From contig CAVQGY010000002.1 of assembly GCA_963712165.1 (NCBI GenBank), forward strand, positions 372,001 through 436,000: DNA of 64,000 nt, given 5' to 3'. How positions within the stretch are numbered: position 1 is the first letter of the stretch; every line of letters starts with the position of its first letter. The notes below the pieces were generated by a model that was not told the DNA's origin, did not search any database, and was given only the letters and a program-made list of their open reading frames with translations. Origin of the DNA: B10-G9 sp963712165. GTDB taxonomy: Bacteria > Chloroflexota > Anaerolineae > Anaerolineales > UBA11858. The position numbers and the translations under genes are program-made. Below are positions 9,049 to 17,388 of the stretch, piece by piece.

Positions 9049-9699
9049 CTATAAACCCAGCTGGTCCGGACCAATCACCGACAGGGCAATTAACCACTGC
9101 CCGGCATAATAGGTAAACAAATTCAAAGCCCGGGCTGAGTTGAATTCCGCTTTGAACCTGTTCAAAGCCAGGATCAAATCTGATAACATGAACAGACCTG
9201 CTCCAATGAGAGCGAGCAGGTAATCTATCTGGCCTACAGAGATCCAACGCGACAATGCCAGCCAGCCCATGATCGAAATAACCCCTGTATAGGCGTAGGT
9301 CGGAATCTTCCATTTACCTAGTCCATCCTTTAGCGCCCAAATCACTAAACCTGCCAGTCCAATGATTGGCAAGATCGCCAAATAGACCAGGAAATCCTGA
9401 TCGATCAAAAAACCTGCGCCATAAAAAAGGTGGGCAATCAAAAAAGCGGCCAGTCCTGCCAGGAATCTATCACCTGGCAGCATCAAGAAGATATCTCCCA
9501 GGAGAGAGAAGATCAGGCCTCCCAGGATCAAGAACTTATAAGGCGAGCCGCCTTCTCCTCCCAGAACCGGGATGAGGATAATCAGGATCATCGTGAATGG
9601 CTTAAAGATATAGAATCCCCCTTGCGGCTGTCGGTAGCCAAGCCAGACAGCCAGGATCGCGGAAATTAATATACCAAGCGATAATAGCCAAATTCCCAT
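9049..9699 (-). CDS. YhhN-family membrane protein (lysoplasmalogenase-like)
   Basis: A polytopic membrane protein of about 216 residues with seven to eight hydrophobic segments. YhhN/TMEM86 proteins hydrolyse the vinyl-ether bond of lysoplasmalogens in animals, and bacterial members may do the same. The family signature SLLGDIFLMLPGDRF is visible around residue 65-80, and a related FMLSDLILALNRF block lies near residue 175. The ATG at 9699 has GGTGG about 8 bases upstream and skips a charged six-residue extension. The gene is divergent from the cytochrome cluster, with only about 95 bp between the two starts. Confidence 0.78.
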   Translation of the reverse strand: MGIWLLSLGILISAILAVWLGYRQPQGGFYIFKPFTMILIILIPVLGGEGGSPYKFLILGGLIFSLLGDIFLMLPGDRFLAGLAAFLIAHLFYGAGFLIDQDFLVYLAILPIIGLAGLVIWALKDGLGKWKIPTYAYTGVISIMGWLALSRWISVGQIDYLLALIGAGLFMLSDLILALNRFKAEFNSARALNLFTYYAGQWLIALSVIGPDQLGL

Positions 9700-9794
9700 A
9701 CCACATTCCACCAGCATCCAGTATAGTCAAATCGGCAACTGCGGTCAATAAGCTGATGTATAATCCTTCCAGAGCCATCATCAGAAGGTCGATC

Positions 9795-11501
9795 ATGCCC
9801 AGCCGGTCGAAGTTATTGATAACCCTTAGCGCAGCCCTACTCCTCCTGGGGGGAGTGCTGCTCAAGGATAGACCTGCATCTGCCTCCCACACCCTGGATC
9901 CCGCTGCGATTCCCACAACACTTTACGACCGCCCCGGCCCACCTCCAACAGTCTATCCCCCTGTTCAATCCGATAATGGAGCCCAGGTCTATTGGGGCAT
10001 TTGCCAGGACTGCCACGGGGACCAGGGGCAGGGCCTGACCGCCGAATGGCGGTCCGCGGTCGCGCCGGAATTCCAGGATTGCTGGGCGGCCGGCTGCCAC
10101 GGGGAAGACGCACCTGCCACAAGCTTCATCATTCCCGAGGTCGGCGCGCCCGCCCTGGCTGGGCCAGGGGCCCTGCCCCGGTTTTCCACTGCTTTCGATC
10201 TCGGTTCATATATCCTGGAGAATATGCCGCTATTCCCGACCGGTTCTCTTTCAGAAGACCAGGCTTGGGAACTTAGTTCTTTTTTGCTTTCCCTCAATCT
10301 GTCCGGCGACCCATCCCTTCCCTTAACCAGCACTAATAGCTCTGCTATCCCGGTTCAGGGTCAGGTTATTCTCCCAGAACGCAGCTTGCCGGGCGCTCTA
10401 ATTCTCAGCTTGGTCCTTGTTATTGGGGCTGTTGGACTATCAGCAGGTAAGCAATTCCTCCCATCCAAAAAAACAAAGGGCGATTTCTATCACCACCTGC
10501 ATCCAGCCACTATCCCTGTTGATCAGGCCCGGATCGGCTACACATTAGGCGCTGGGGGTCTGGCTGTCTTCTTTTGCCTGGTCCTGCTGATCACCGGATT
10601 GCTGGAAACCTACTACTATCAGCCCGATGCCCTCTTCGCAGCAGGATCAATCCAGATTATCTCGACCCTGGTGCCTTATGGGGATCTGGTACGTAATCTG
10701 CATTACTGGTCCGCCCAGTTATTAGTCCTGGTCCTCATGGTTCACCTGGGTCGGATCATCCTCACTGGCGCCTATGCCCCTCCCAGGCGATTTAATTATT
10801 TATTGGGGCTGGCTCTCCTGGTTGTCGCTTTGCTTTTGGACTTTACCGGCTATGTTTTACGCTGGGATGAAGGCATCCGCTGGGCCCTTGTGGTAGGAAC
10901 CAACCTGTTAAAAACCATCCCCGTGATCGGGGACGGCTTGTACCATTTTGTGATTGGCGGAGATGCGCCCGGCCCGGCTTCTTTGATCCGACTCTATTCC
11001 TGGCATATTTACGGCCTGACATTGCTATTCACCGCGATCACAGCCTGGCACATATTCCGGGTCCGCCGGGATGGGGGGATCAGCTCGCCAAAAATATCCC
11101 GGCGTGAGTCCAAGCCGCGCCTAGCCCGGGAGGCCCTGATCCGCACCGAGGTCCTGGCCATGTTGATCGCTGGCGCAGCCCTTCTGGTCTTGTCTGCGGT
11201 CATCCCGGCGCCAATTGACCAACCTCTCTCTCCCAGGGGGGTGCTGTCCGGGGACGCAGGGGCACCATGGTTTTTCCTTTGGATCCAGGAAACTCTTAAG
11301 CTGGGGGATCCGTTCCTGTGGGGTGTGGCTGTGCCTCTGTTGGCAGTGATTCTATTGGGACTTCTACCTTATATCTTCCCTAATGTTGAATCCTCGGAAT
11401 TGGGCCGTTGGCTTCCGAAGGGCAACCGGATGGGACAGTTCATTGGAATGGTTGTGATTGTTCTCTTATTCGCTTTAACAATACTGGGATGGCTGACGTG
11501 A
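9795..11501 (+). CDS. Cytochrome c-cytochrome b fusion, quinol oxidoreductase core
   Basis: A 568-residue membrane protein and the core of a bc-type complex that oxidises quinol and passes electrons to c-type cytochromes. A signal peptide (MPSRSKLLITLSAALLLLGG) precedes a cytochrome c domain with CQDCH (C70, C73, H74) and a second motif CWAAGCH (C96, C101, H102; CX4CH, unusual). A membrane segment then leads into cytochrome b, with haem-ligand histidines H303/H317 (14 apart) and H404/H419 (15 apart, as in cytochrome b6). The C-terminal 110 residues resemble subunit IV, but the quinol-site PEWY is replaced by APWFFL. ATG 9795 has AGAAGG 6 bases upstream. It overlaps the Rieske gene by 13 bases. 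Confidence 0.85.
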   Translation: MPSRSKLLITLSAALLLLGGVLLKDRPASASHTLDPAAIPTTLYDRPGPPPTVYPPVQSDNGAQVYWGICQDCHGDQGQGLTAEWRSAVAPEFQDCWAAGCHGEDAPATSFIIPEVGAPALAGPGALPRFSTAFDLGSYILENMPLFPTGSLSEDQAWELSSFLLSLNLSGDPSLPLTSTNSSAIPVQGQVILPERSLPGALILSLVLVIGAVGLSAGKQFLPSKKTKGDFYHHLHPATIPVDQARIGYTLGAGGLAVFFCLVLLITGLLETYYYQPDALFAAGSIQIISTLVPYGDLVRNLHYWSAQLLVLVLMVHLGRIILTGAYAPPRRFNYLLGLALLVVALLLDFTGYVLRWDEGIRWALVVGTNLLKTIPVIGDGLYHFVIGGDAPGPASLIRLYSWHIYGLTLLFTAITAWHIFRVRRDGGISSPKISRRESKPRLAREALIRTEVLAMLIAGAALLVLSAVIPAPIDQPLSPRGVLSGDAGAPWFFLWIQETLKLGDPFLWGVAVPLLAVILLGLLPYIFPNVESSELGRWLPKGNRMGQFIGMVVIVLLFALTILGWLT

Positions 11502-11941
11502 CTGAGTTGATTTCAAAAGGGCTATCCCGGGGCAGATTCATCATGGTCTGCACCCGGATCGCACTAAGCCTGGCAGGTGTTCTGGGCCTGGGCGGCCTTG
11601 TCCGCTACTTCAGCCACAGACCTGTCCCCGGTTCCCCCACTACCTATCACCTCGGCCGGGTAGAGGATTTCCCGGCCAGCGGGAAGCTGGTCAGGCCAGA
11701 TCTGCCAGCTGTGATTTACAGTAGCCAGGAGGGTTTCCTCGCTTACCACCTGATCTGCACCCATCTGGGCTGCACATTGGATATATCCAATGAGGGATTT
11801 ATCTGCCCCTGTCACGGCTCGGAATTTGACCCCGCCGGAAAAGTCCTCAAGGGGCCTGCTGGCGAGGATCTAAAAATCCTCGAAATTGAGGTCACTGAAG
11901 AGGGAGAGCTGCTGGTCCATATCGAGAGAGGGACTCTGTGA
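11489..11941 (+). CDS. Rieske iron-sulfur protein
   Basis: A 150-residue protein carrying a [2Fe-2S] cluster that takes one electron from quinol and passes it to cytochrome c. The two cluster-binding boxes are CTHLGC (C90, H92, with disulfide C95) and CPCHGS (C106, H109, with disulfide C108). An N-terminal hydrophobic segment (residues 15-40) anchors it in the membrane; no twin-arginine pair is visible. It starts inside the end of the cytochrome b gene and overlaps the next gene by 4 bases (GTGA), so all three are coupled. A longer upstream start would read through the cytochrome b gene and is rejected. Confidence 0.88.
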   Translation: MADVTELISKGLSRGRFIMVCTRIALSLAGVLGLGGLVRYFSHRPVPGSPTTYHLGRVEDFPASGKLVRPDLPAVIYSSQEGFLAYHLICTHLGCTLDISNEGFICPCHGSEFDPAGKVLKGPAGEDLKILEIEVTEEGELLVHIERGTL

Positions 11942-12834
11942 AACGCCTGCTTTTTTTCCTGGGCACATTGGCAGGGCTGGGCATATTTCTCGGCCTGGGA
12001 CTGTACGGCCTGGGCTGGTACCGGTTGAACCGAACCTACAAGGTTGATCCCTTGCCGGCGACTCTCCCACCCGATCCGGAAAGCCTTTTGGAAGGCCAGC
12101 GGATCTTCCGCTACCGTGGTTGTGAAGCCTGCCACGGAGAAGATTTGGCAGGCCTTGTATACCTGGATAACCCTGCTATCGGGCAGGTGATCACACCTAA
12201 TCTGACAAAGGGAGCTGGAGGGATTGGCGCAGAGAGAACGGACCTTGACTTGGTCCGCGCTATACGTTTTGGACTGGGTCCAGCCGGGAAACCCTTGCTG
12301 TTCATGCCCTCTACTGAGTTCTATTACCTGTCCGGTGAGGATCTGAGTGCCATCATGGCCTATCTCCGGTCCACCTCCCCGGTGGATAATCAGCCAGCAC
12401 CCAGTCAGCTCTCTCCCGCTGGATTTATGGTCATGAACCTGACCCGGGAAATCACCTTTCTGCCGGCAGAACTGATCCCCCTGGATACTCCGCCACCAGC
12501 GGCCCCCGAACCGGGTCTATCTGCTGAGTATGGTAAATATCTATCTTTGTCCTGTCCCGTCTGCCATGGGCTGAGCCTGGCCGGAGGTGAGATCCCTGGC
12601 TTTCCGCCCGAATGGCCGGCGGCAGGCAACCTGACAACCGGGGCCGGAAGCCGCTTATCAACCTGGGGAGAAGAGGGTTTTGTCGATATTCTGCGGGATG
12701 GGGAAAAACACGGCCGGGCCATCCATCCAGACTATATGCCCTGGACATCCTACCGCTACATGTCAGACCTGGAGCTGCGGGCAGTATATCTATATCTGGC
12801 CAGCCTTCCCCCCCGGGACTATGGAGAACATTAG
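11938..12834 (+). CDS. Membrane-anchored dihaem cytochrome c
   Basis: A 298-residue protein with an N-terminal membrane segment (residues 1-27) and two class-I-like cytochrome c domains. Haem motifs are CEACH (C62, C65, H66) and CPVCH (C206, C209, H210). Methionines in FMPSTEF and DYMPW are the likely sixth ligands of the two haems. It starts with GTG overlapping the Rieske stop. The likely role is to carry electrons from the Rieske/cytochrome b core to a terminal oxidase or another acceptor, taking the place of cytochrome c1. No oxidase gene is present in the window. Confidence 0.88.
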   Translation: MKRLLFFLGTLAGLGIFLGLGLYGLGWYRLNRTYKVDPLPATLPPDPESLLEGQRIFRYRGCEACHGEDLAGLVYLDNPAIGQVITPNLTKGAGGIGAERTDLDLVRAIRFGLGPAGKPLLFMPSTEFYYLSGEDLSAIMAYLRSTSPVDNQPAPSQLSPAGFMVMNLTREITFLPAELIPLDTPPPAAPEPGLSAEYGKYLSLSCPVCHGLSLAGGEIPGFPPEWPAAGNLTTGAGSRLSTWGEEGFVDILRDGEKHGRAIHPDYMPWTSYRYMSDLELRAVYLYLASLPPRDYGEH

Positions 12835-12868
12835 CCTTTCCACCGTTTAATAATCTGGTGGGCAGATC

Positions 12869-13912
12869 CTAGAAAAAACGTTTCTGAATCCAGAAAGCGA
12901 CATTAACCAGGCCGATCATAACTGGCACCTCGATCAGTGGGCCGATCACAGCAGTGAATGCCTCCCCAGAGTTGATTCCAAAGACTGCAATAGCCACCGC
13001 AATGGCCAATTCAAAGTTGTTGCTGGCCGCAGTGAAGGAGAGCGTGACCGCTTTTTGATATCCAGCTTTGAGTCTACTTCCCATCCAGAAACTAACCAGG
13101 AACATGATCAGGAAATAAATGATCAGCGGGATGGCGATGCGCACCACGTCTAATGGGATAGTAAGGATCAGATCCCCCTTGAGGCTGAACATGACCACGA
13201 TGGTGAAAAGAAGGGCGATCAATGTGACCGGGCTGATCTTCGGAATGAATACCTCGTGATACCAAGCAACTCCCTTAAGCTTGACCAATACCAGCCGGGT
13301 CAAAAAACCGAGCAGGAAGGGGATGCCAAGGTAAATGAACACGCTCCGTGCGATTTCCCCAATGGTGATATCCACCAGGCTGCCCTCCAGGCCGAACCAG
13401 GTGGGAAGGACGGTGATGAATAAGTAAGCATAGAGGCTATAGAAGAAAACCTGGAAGATGCTGTTAAATGCTACCAGTCCAGCCGCGTATTCCGTATCCC
13501 CGCAAGCCAGGTCATTCCAGACAATGACCATGGCGATACAGCGAGCCAGGCCGATCAAGATCAACCCCACCATATAATGGGGGTATCCTCGCAAAAAAAG
13601 CAGCGCCAGAGCAAACATCAAGACCGGTCCGATCACCCAGTTCTGTAAAAGGGAAGCGCCCAGGATCTTCCAATCTTTAAACACGTCACCCAGCTCATCG
13701 TAGCGCACTTTTGCCAGGGGCGGGTACATCATCAGGATCAGTCCCACAGCGATGGGAATGTTGGTTGTGTTGATCGAGACTGCCTGATTGAATGTCTGCA
13801 CCGGGCCGGGAAACAGGTAGCCTATCCCCACTCCTAGCGCCATGGCCAGGAAGATCCATAAAGTGAGGTAACGGTCCAGGAATGATAGCCTTGTTTTATT
13901 AGATGGATCCAT
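12869..13912 (-). CDS. acr3: Arsenite efflux transporter, Acr3 family
   Basis: A 347-residue, ten-segment membrane carrier of the BART superfamily that exports arsenite (and possibly antimonite) using the proton gradient. Family signatures are visible: GLARCIAMVIVWN with the conserved cysteine at 125, and TAASNNFELAIAVAIAVFG near the C-terminus. Length is normal. The ATG at 13912 has GGCGGAG 6 bases upstream. Unlike most ars operons, no ArsR repressor or ArsC reductase is adjacent; an ArsM methyltransferase lies about 3.5 kb away. It is convergent with the cytochrome cluster. Confidence 0.92.
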   Translation of the reverse strand: MDPSNKTRLSFLDRYLTLWIFLAMALGVGIGYLFPGPVQTFNQAVSINTTNIPIAVGLILMMYPPLAKVRYDELGDVFKDWKILGASLLQNWVIGPVLMFALALLFLRGYPHYMVGLILIGLARCIAMVIVWNDLACGDTEYAAGLVAFNSIFQVFFYSLYAYLFITVLPTWFGLEGSLVDITIGEIARSVFIYLGIPFLLGFLTRLVLVKLKGVAWYHEVFIPKISPVTLIALLFTIVVMFSLKGDLILTIPLDVVRIAIPLIIYFLIMFLVSFWMGSRLKAGYQKAVTLSFTAASNNFELAIAVAIAVFGINSGEAFTAVIGPLIEVPVMIGLVNVAFWIQKRFF

Positions 13913-13930
13913 GATACACTCCGCCTTTCG

Positions 13931-13947
13931 AATATTGTAATATTATA
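13931..13947 (-). promoter_or_regulatory. acr3 promoter -10 overlapping a palindrome
   Basis: On the minus strand TATAAT occupies 13947-13942. It overlaps the palindrome AATATT-gt-AATATT at 13931-13944. Small A/T-rich inverted repeats at this position are typical of ArsR/SmtB-type operators, so a metalloid-responsive repressor may bind here. No such repressor is encoded nearby, and a clear -35 is not visible. Confidence 0.45.
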
Positions 13948-14012
13948 CTCCCGCCTTTGTTACGGGAAAATTAGGTGCAATCAAAAATACACCATCAAAG
14001 AACCGGGGGAAT

Positions 14013-15095
14013 TTATTGGCCTGGGACAAACGGGAATCGATGGATTTCGGAGTAATCTCTCCCCATCGCGATCCGCACCTCTCCCGCGCTGATCCCATAG
14101 ACAACAGACCATTGGGTATTTGCCTGGGCAACTTCTTCCAGCAGCGCCATAGCATCCTCCCCGCTGAGTTCCCCCTGGCTGTTTTCCAGCCTCTCTGTGA
14201 TCAGTTCATACCGCCAGCATTGAGCTGCGGGCTCTCCCTGGGCTTCCGACACCAGGAAATTGGTGGCAGCCTGCCAGGGCTCCTGGTTCTCAATCATGAG
14301 GATTTCATCTTTTGAGAACTCAATCAGGACAGAACGCCCGGAAGCATCTGCGACCAGGTAATGCAGGGCTGGACCTGATCCCCATTCAATGTTAAATGCC
14401 TGGACGATCTGCGCTGCCTCTTCGACGGTAGCTGCCCCATCAAGGATCTTCCGGACCACCATTAAGGAATCTATCCTCTCCTTTGCCGGATCCTGCTCCA
14501 TCCCTCTATCAGGCACCGCAGCAAACCCCACCGCCAGGCCTGCCTCATTCAGGCCATCAAAGGGCAAATAAGGCGCAATCAGTAGATTTTCCAAATCCTC
14601 CAGCGGAAGGTCGGTCAAGCCATGGGCTCGCTCCTCGCCAAATCCCAGATAATATAAATCGACCATTGATACGGAAGCGTAGCCGTCGGTAGGATCGGTG
14701 AACAGCAGCAATCCCGGGCTGAAATCCCAGTCAAAATTCCGGCCAAATAGCATCTCATCCTGGTTTCCGAATACTGCAAAGAGCGAACAAGCCCAATCTG
14801 CCTGGTGGTATAAGCTCGGTAGTGATCCGGAAGTTATCCCCGGGCTTGAATAATCTGCCTGGTATACCATGGTGTAAAGGGGAAAGTCATCGACCTGCTC
14901 CAAACTGATCAACGTGGCAACTTCCTCGACCGACATCCCTTCAGGGATCAAGGCAGGATCAACAACTGGTGATTCATCCAGAGCCACTGGACTGGACTGA
15001 CAGCCAACCAGCAGGGCAGCGCTGATCAGCAGGTTCAAAAACGTCGCTTGATTTGTTCTGGATTTTTTTGGTGATCTAGAAGAGAGGATTATCAT
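14013..15095 (-). CDS. Ntn-type hydrolase lipoprotein (C45 or choloylglycine-hydrolase-like)
   Basis: A 360-residue lipoprotein (signal ending LLVGC). The mature chain has a pro-region of about 70 residues, then ADWACSLFAVFG, where the cysteine (C103) is the expected catalytic nucleophile exposed after self-cleavage. GRNFDWDF follows, the FGRNxD-type block seen in penicillin V acylase and acyl-CoA:6-APA acyltransferase relatives. Such enzymes hydrolyse linear amide bonds (acylated amino acids, bile-salt conjugates or beta-lactam precursors), and the substrate here is unknown. The ATG at 15095 has AAAGG 9 bases upstream; a nearer in-frame ATG at 15104 overlaps that site. Confidence 0.7.
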   Translation of the reverse strand: MIILSSRSPKKSRTNQATFLNLLISAALLVGCQSSPVALDESPVVDPALIPEGMSVEEVATLISLEQVDDFPLYTMVYQADYSSPGITSGSLPSLYHQADWACSLFAVFGNQDEMLFGRNFDWDFSPGLLLFTDPTDGYASVSMVDLYYLGFGEERAHGLTDLPLEDLENLLIAPYLPFDGLNEAGLAVGFAAVPDRGMEQDPAKERIDSLMVVRKILDGAATVEEAAQIVQAFNIEWGSGPALHYLVADASGRSVLIEFSKDEILMIENQEPWQAATNFLVSEAQGEPAAQCWRYELITERLENSQGELSGEDAMALLEEVAQANTQWSVVYGISAGEVRIAMGRDYSEIHRFPFVPGQ

Positions 15096-15148
15096 AAGAT
15101 CCATCCTTTACCGCTTTGCTCTGGATCGAATCTTTTTCTGCAATATTA

Positions 15149-15982
15149 TTAGACCCTTCCAAAGCGCTTGAGAGCGAGTAGGATGATCGTAGAGAAATAT
15201 GGCTGCCAGTATGCCAGGCCGTGTTCATCATCCCATCCGCCGTCTTCTCGTTGGGCTTCTTGAAGGACGTCAATAAATCGGTCAACCAGTCCCGGGGGGG
15301 CATTGCGGGCCACGACTGATTCCGGACCAGGTGCAAATTGGAAAAAGGGGAAGAATTTATGGGTTTCTCCTTTTTTCTCGTGCTCAAGAGCGGTGCTGTA
15401 GATGTTATCCAGAGTCGCATCCCGGTACTTCTCCACATCTAAAAAATCATCCTCATTAAAGAAGTAATCAAACGGGTGATAAGCCATAAAAAGCCAGTTA
15501 TTCTGCCGGATGTCATCTAAGTTGAGATTGGCCTGTACCCAGGAACGCGTCCTTTCCCTTACAGAATCGGGGCAGAGGCCGTGTTTGATCATATTCCCGG
15601 TGATGGAATCGGGGATAGTCTGTCCTTCCCCCCACCACTGGGCCCGCGGATATTCTTCCAGGCCAGGTGGATTGGCCAGGGAACCATCCTTATTCTGTGC
15701 CGATACTAACCACTCCGGAGTGCCATCCAGGAGGGAACCCGGAGGCAGATCAGTATCTCGCATCACCGAGAGCAGGAATTCCAGCATCAAAGGATTGGAA
15801 AATGGGGCCTTGATATCGTGCTCCAGCCCGTGACCCCACCCACCATCGGGATTCTTATAGGGAAGCAAACAGGCATGGACCCTTTCCAGTGACCCATCCG
15901 CAAAAAGATAATCCCACAGGGCGCGTTCCCAGAGATTACCCTGGGCGTGCACAAAACAGCGGGCTTTATCAATAGATATCAC
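15149..15982 (-). CDS. Alpha/alpha-toroid-like protein with DGGW repeats
   Basis: A 277-residue soluble protein starting at GTG with GGGAG upstream. Motifs NPDGGWGHGLEHD (about residue 45) and REDGGWDDEHGLAYW (about residue 250), plus an NKDGSLANP block between them, resemble the QW-type repeats of prenyltransferase and squalene-cyclase alpha/alpha barrels. There is no signal peptide and the cyclase DXDD catalytic motif is missing, so cyclase activity is unlikely. The function is unknown. Trp and aromatic residues are frequent. Confidence 0.55.
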   Translation of the reverse strand: MISIDKARCFVHAQGNLWERALWDYLFADGSLERVHACLLPYKNPDGGWGHGLEHDIKAPFSNPLMLEFLLSVMRDTDLPPGSLLDGTPEWLVSAQNKDGSLANPPGLEEYPRAQWWGEGQTIPDSITGNMIKHGLCPDSVRERTRSWVQANLNLDDIRQNNWLFMAYHPFDYFFNEDDFLDVEKYRDATLDNIYSTALEHEKKGETHKFFPFFQFAPGPESVVARNAPPGLVDRFIDVLQEAQREDGGWDDEHGLAYWQPYFSTIILLALKRFGRV

Positions 15983-16013
15983 TTATATATCTCCCTCAGA
16001 TATTCGCTTAAAC

Positions 16014-16042
16014 AAAAAAGGGGCACCGTTAGCGGTGCCCCT
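16014..16042 (-). terminator. Intrinsic terminator of the bacterioferritin-like gene
   Basis: Arms ggggcaccg (16020-16028) and cggtgcccc (16033-16041) around a 4-base loop. The A-run at 16014-16019 becomes a U-run on the minus strand. It lies 10 bases after the end of the leftward gene ending at 16052. Confidence 0.9.
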
Positions 16043-16051
16043 GATTATCTC

Positions 16052-16540
16052 TCACTCGCCAGTGGTTTCCTCGCTGGAGCCCGTCATGGACTGCAGGGCA
16101 AGATAGGACTGCCCGAATTTTTCGATCTTCAATACTTCATCATCATATTGGGAATAATGACGCTCCTCATCAGCTACCAATCCCTCGAAAATCTGGCGGG
16201 AGCCGGCATCATTGGTGGCAGAACATTCATTGGCCCAGACGTTGTAATCCTTAACGCTGTTCTCTTCCATTTTACGGGCTTGTTCCAGCATTTTCTTTAC
16301 ATCCTGGACTTTTTTAACATCTTCCGCAGCAACCATTTCCACATCTCCACCCAGGAAGATGATCCTCTCTGCGCAGCGTTCGATATGATCCATTTCCTCT
16401 ATTGCGGTCCGGAAGAACAAGCCGGCCAGGTTACCGAATCCCTGGTCCTCACAATGGAAATGGAAATACATATATTGGTTTACTGCATACATCTCATCAG
16501 CGACTGCTTTATTCAATAACTCGATACTTTTTTCGTACAT
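16052..16540 (-). CDS. bfr: Bacterioferritin-like iron-storage protein
   Basis: A 162-residue four-helix-bundle protein of the ferritin superfamily. Ferroxidase ligands are visible: E in ADEMYAVNQY, the E-x2-H pair in IEEMDHIERC, and E/H in DEERHYSQYD. The Met of EEMDH sits where the haem-binding Met52 of bacterioferritin lies, but haem binding is not certain. Such proteins oxidise Fe(II) and store it, protecting the cell from iron-driven oxidants. The ATG at 16540 follows AAGGAG with a 6-base spacer; the GTG one codon earlier is too close. It ends at a strong terminator. Confidence 0.8.
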   Translation of the reverse strand: MYEKSIELLNKAVADEMYAVNQYMYFHFHCEDQGFGNLAGLFFRTAIEEMDHIERCAERIIFLGGDVEMVAAEDVKKVQDVKKMLEQARKMEENSVKDYNVWANECSATNDAGSRQIFEGLVADEERHYSQYDDEVLKIEKFGQSYLALQSMTGSSEETTGE

Positions 16541-16594
16541 CACTATCTCCTTAATAAGTATTAATATCGATTATAACTTATTTCAACCTTGTTT

Positions 16595-17233
16595 TTATTT
16601 CAGCAGTTGATCCGGCTGATCAAGCAACCGTTGGAACTCACCATAGAATAATCCCGCATGCAGCCCATCCATCAAGGCATGATGTCCCTGAACTGAAAGG
16701 GGCAATAGGACAGCGTTACCAACCTGCCGATATTTTCCCCAGGCGAAGCGGGGGACCGAATCTGCCGGATTCAGCTTCAAGGGATGATGAAAGCTGGTAA
16801 ACGACACCCAGGGAATGGATGACATGAACAGCATGGAATCGTCCTGGATTTTCTCTTCAAGTCCTGGATGTTCTTTTACCCGGGCGATCTCCTCCTCCGC
16901 TTTGTGAATGAACTCCTTGAAGTCAGAGTCATACTCAACGGTGCAGAACGTGAACAGATCATCCCGGCTTAAAATGGTAGCTGATGGGTGCACTACCGGG
17001 TACTCTACTGGATCCCCTTCCCGGACTCGCTGCCGGAACTGAGGGATGCTGTTGGCAACCCGGGCAATCAAATACATCATGGCAGCCGTGAAGGAAATCC
17101 TTCCCTGTTTGATCAGCGGCAAAAAAGCGCTGATATCCATATCAGCGCAGAGGCTGAAATACGGATAATCAAATTTCTGAAAGAACAGGTAGTGTTCTTT
17201 CCGTGGCCAACCTTCCAGGCTAATGGTCTTCAT
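16595..17233 (-). CDS. cat: Chloramphenicol acetyltransferase-like protein (CatA family)
   Basis: A 212-residue acetyltransferase of the trimeric CAT fold. The catalytic motif HHALMDG is complete, with His185 as the general base and Asp189 structural. The N-terminal FQKFDYPYFSLCADMD and central FTFCTVEYD segments match CAT. Family members inactivate chloramphenicol by O-acetylation, but many environmental CAT-like proteins have other or unknown acceptors. No mobile element flanks the gene. GGAGA lies 5-6 bases before the ATG. Confidence 0.82.
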   Translation of the reverse strand: MKTISLEGWPRKEHYLFFQKFDYPYFSLCADMDISAFLPLIKQGRISFTAAMMYLIARVANSIPQFRQRVREGDPVEYPVVHPSATILSRDDLFTFCTVEYDSDFKEFIHKAEEEIARVKEHPGLEEKIQDDSMLFMSSIPWVSFTSFHHPLKLNPADSVPRFAWGKYRQVGNAVLLPLSVQGHHALMDGLHAGLFYGEFQRLLDQPDQLLK

Positions 17234-17290
17234 AGATCTCTCCTGTCAATAGCTATATCTTAGCTCTTCCTGGCAGGTTTTTGAAGGCAT

Positions 17291-17326
17291 AAAAAAATCC
17301 CCCACCTGATGTAAGGCGGGGGATTT
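17291..17326 (-). terminator. Intrinsic terminator of the msrB-msrA-arsM unit
   Basis: Arms 17295-17306 and 17315-17326 pair over 12 bp with one mismatch, around an 8-base loop. An A-run at 17291-17297 gives a U-run on the minus strand. It sits about 60 bases after the end of arsM. Confidence 0.85.
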
Positions 17327-17388
17327 ATGCCATATGTTCTCATATGAATTTATTTTAGGCTTCTATGGTGGCGGACAGAACGTAATCT

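Noticed and set aside
11408..11488. Upstream start for the Rieske gene
   Set aside because: The extra 27 residues come from the cytochrome b gene in another frame and lack Rieske features.
16595..17233. Chloramphenicol resistance island
   Set aside because: The CAT-like gene is flanked by ordinary genes, with no integron, transposon or composition shift, and may have another substrate.
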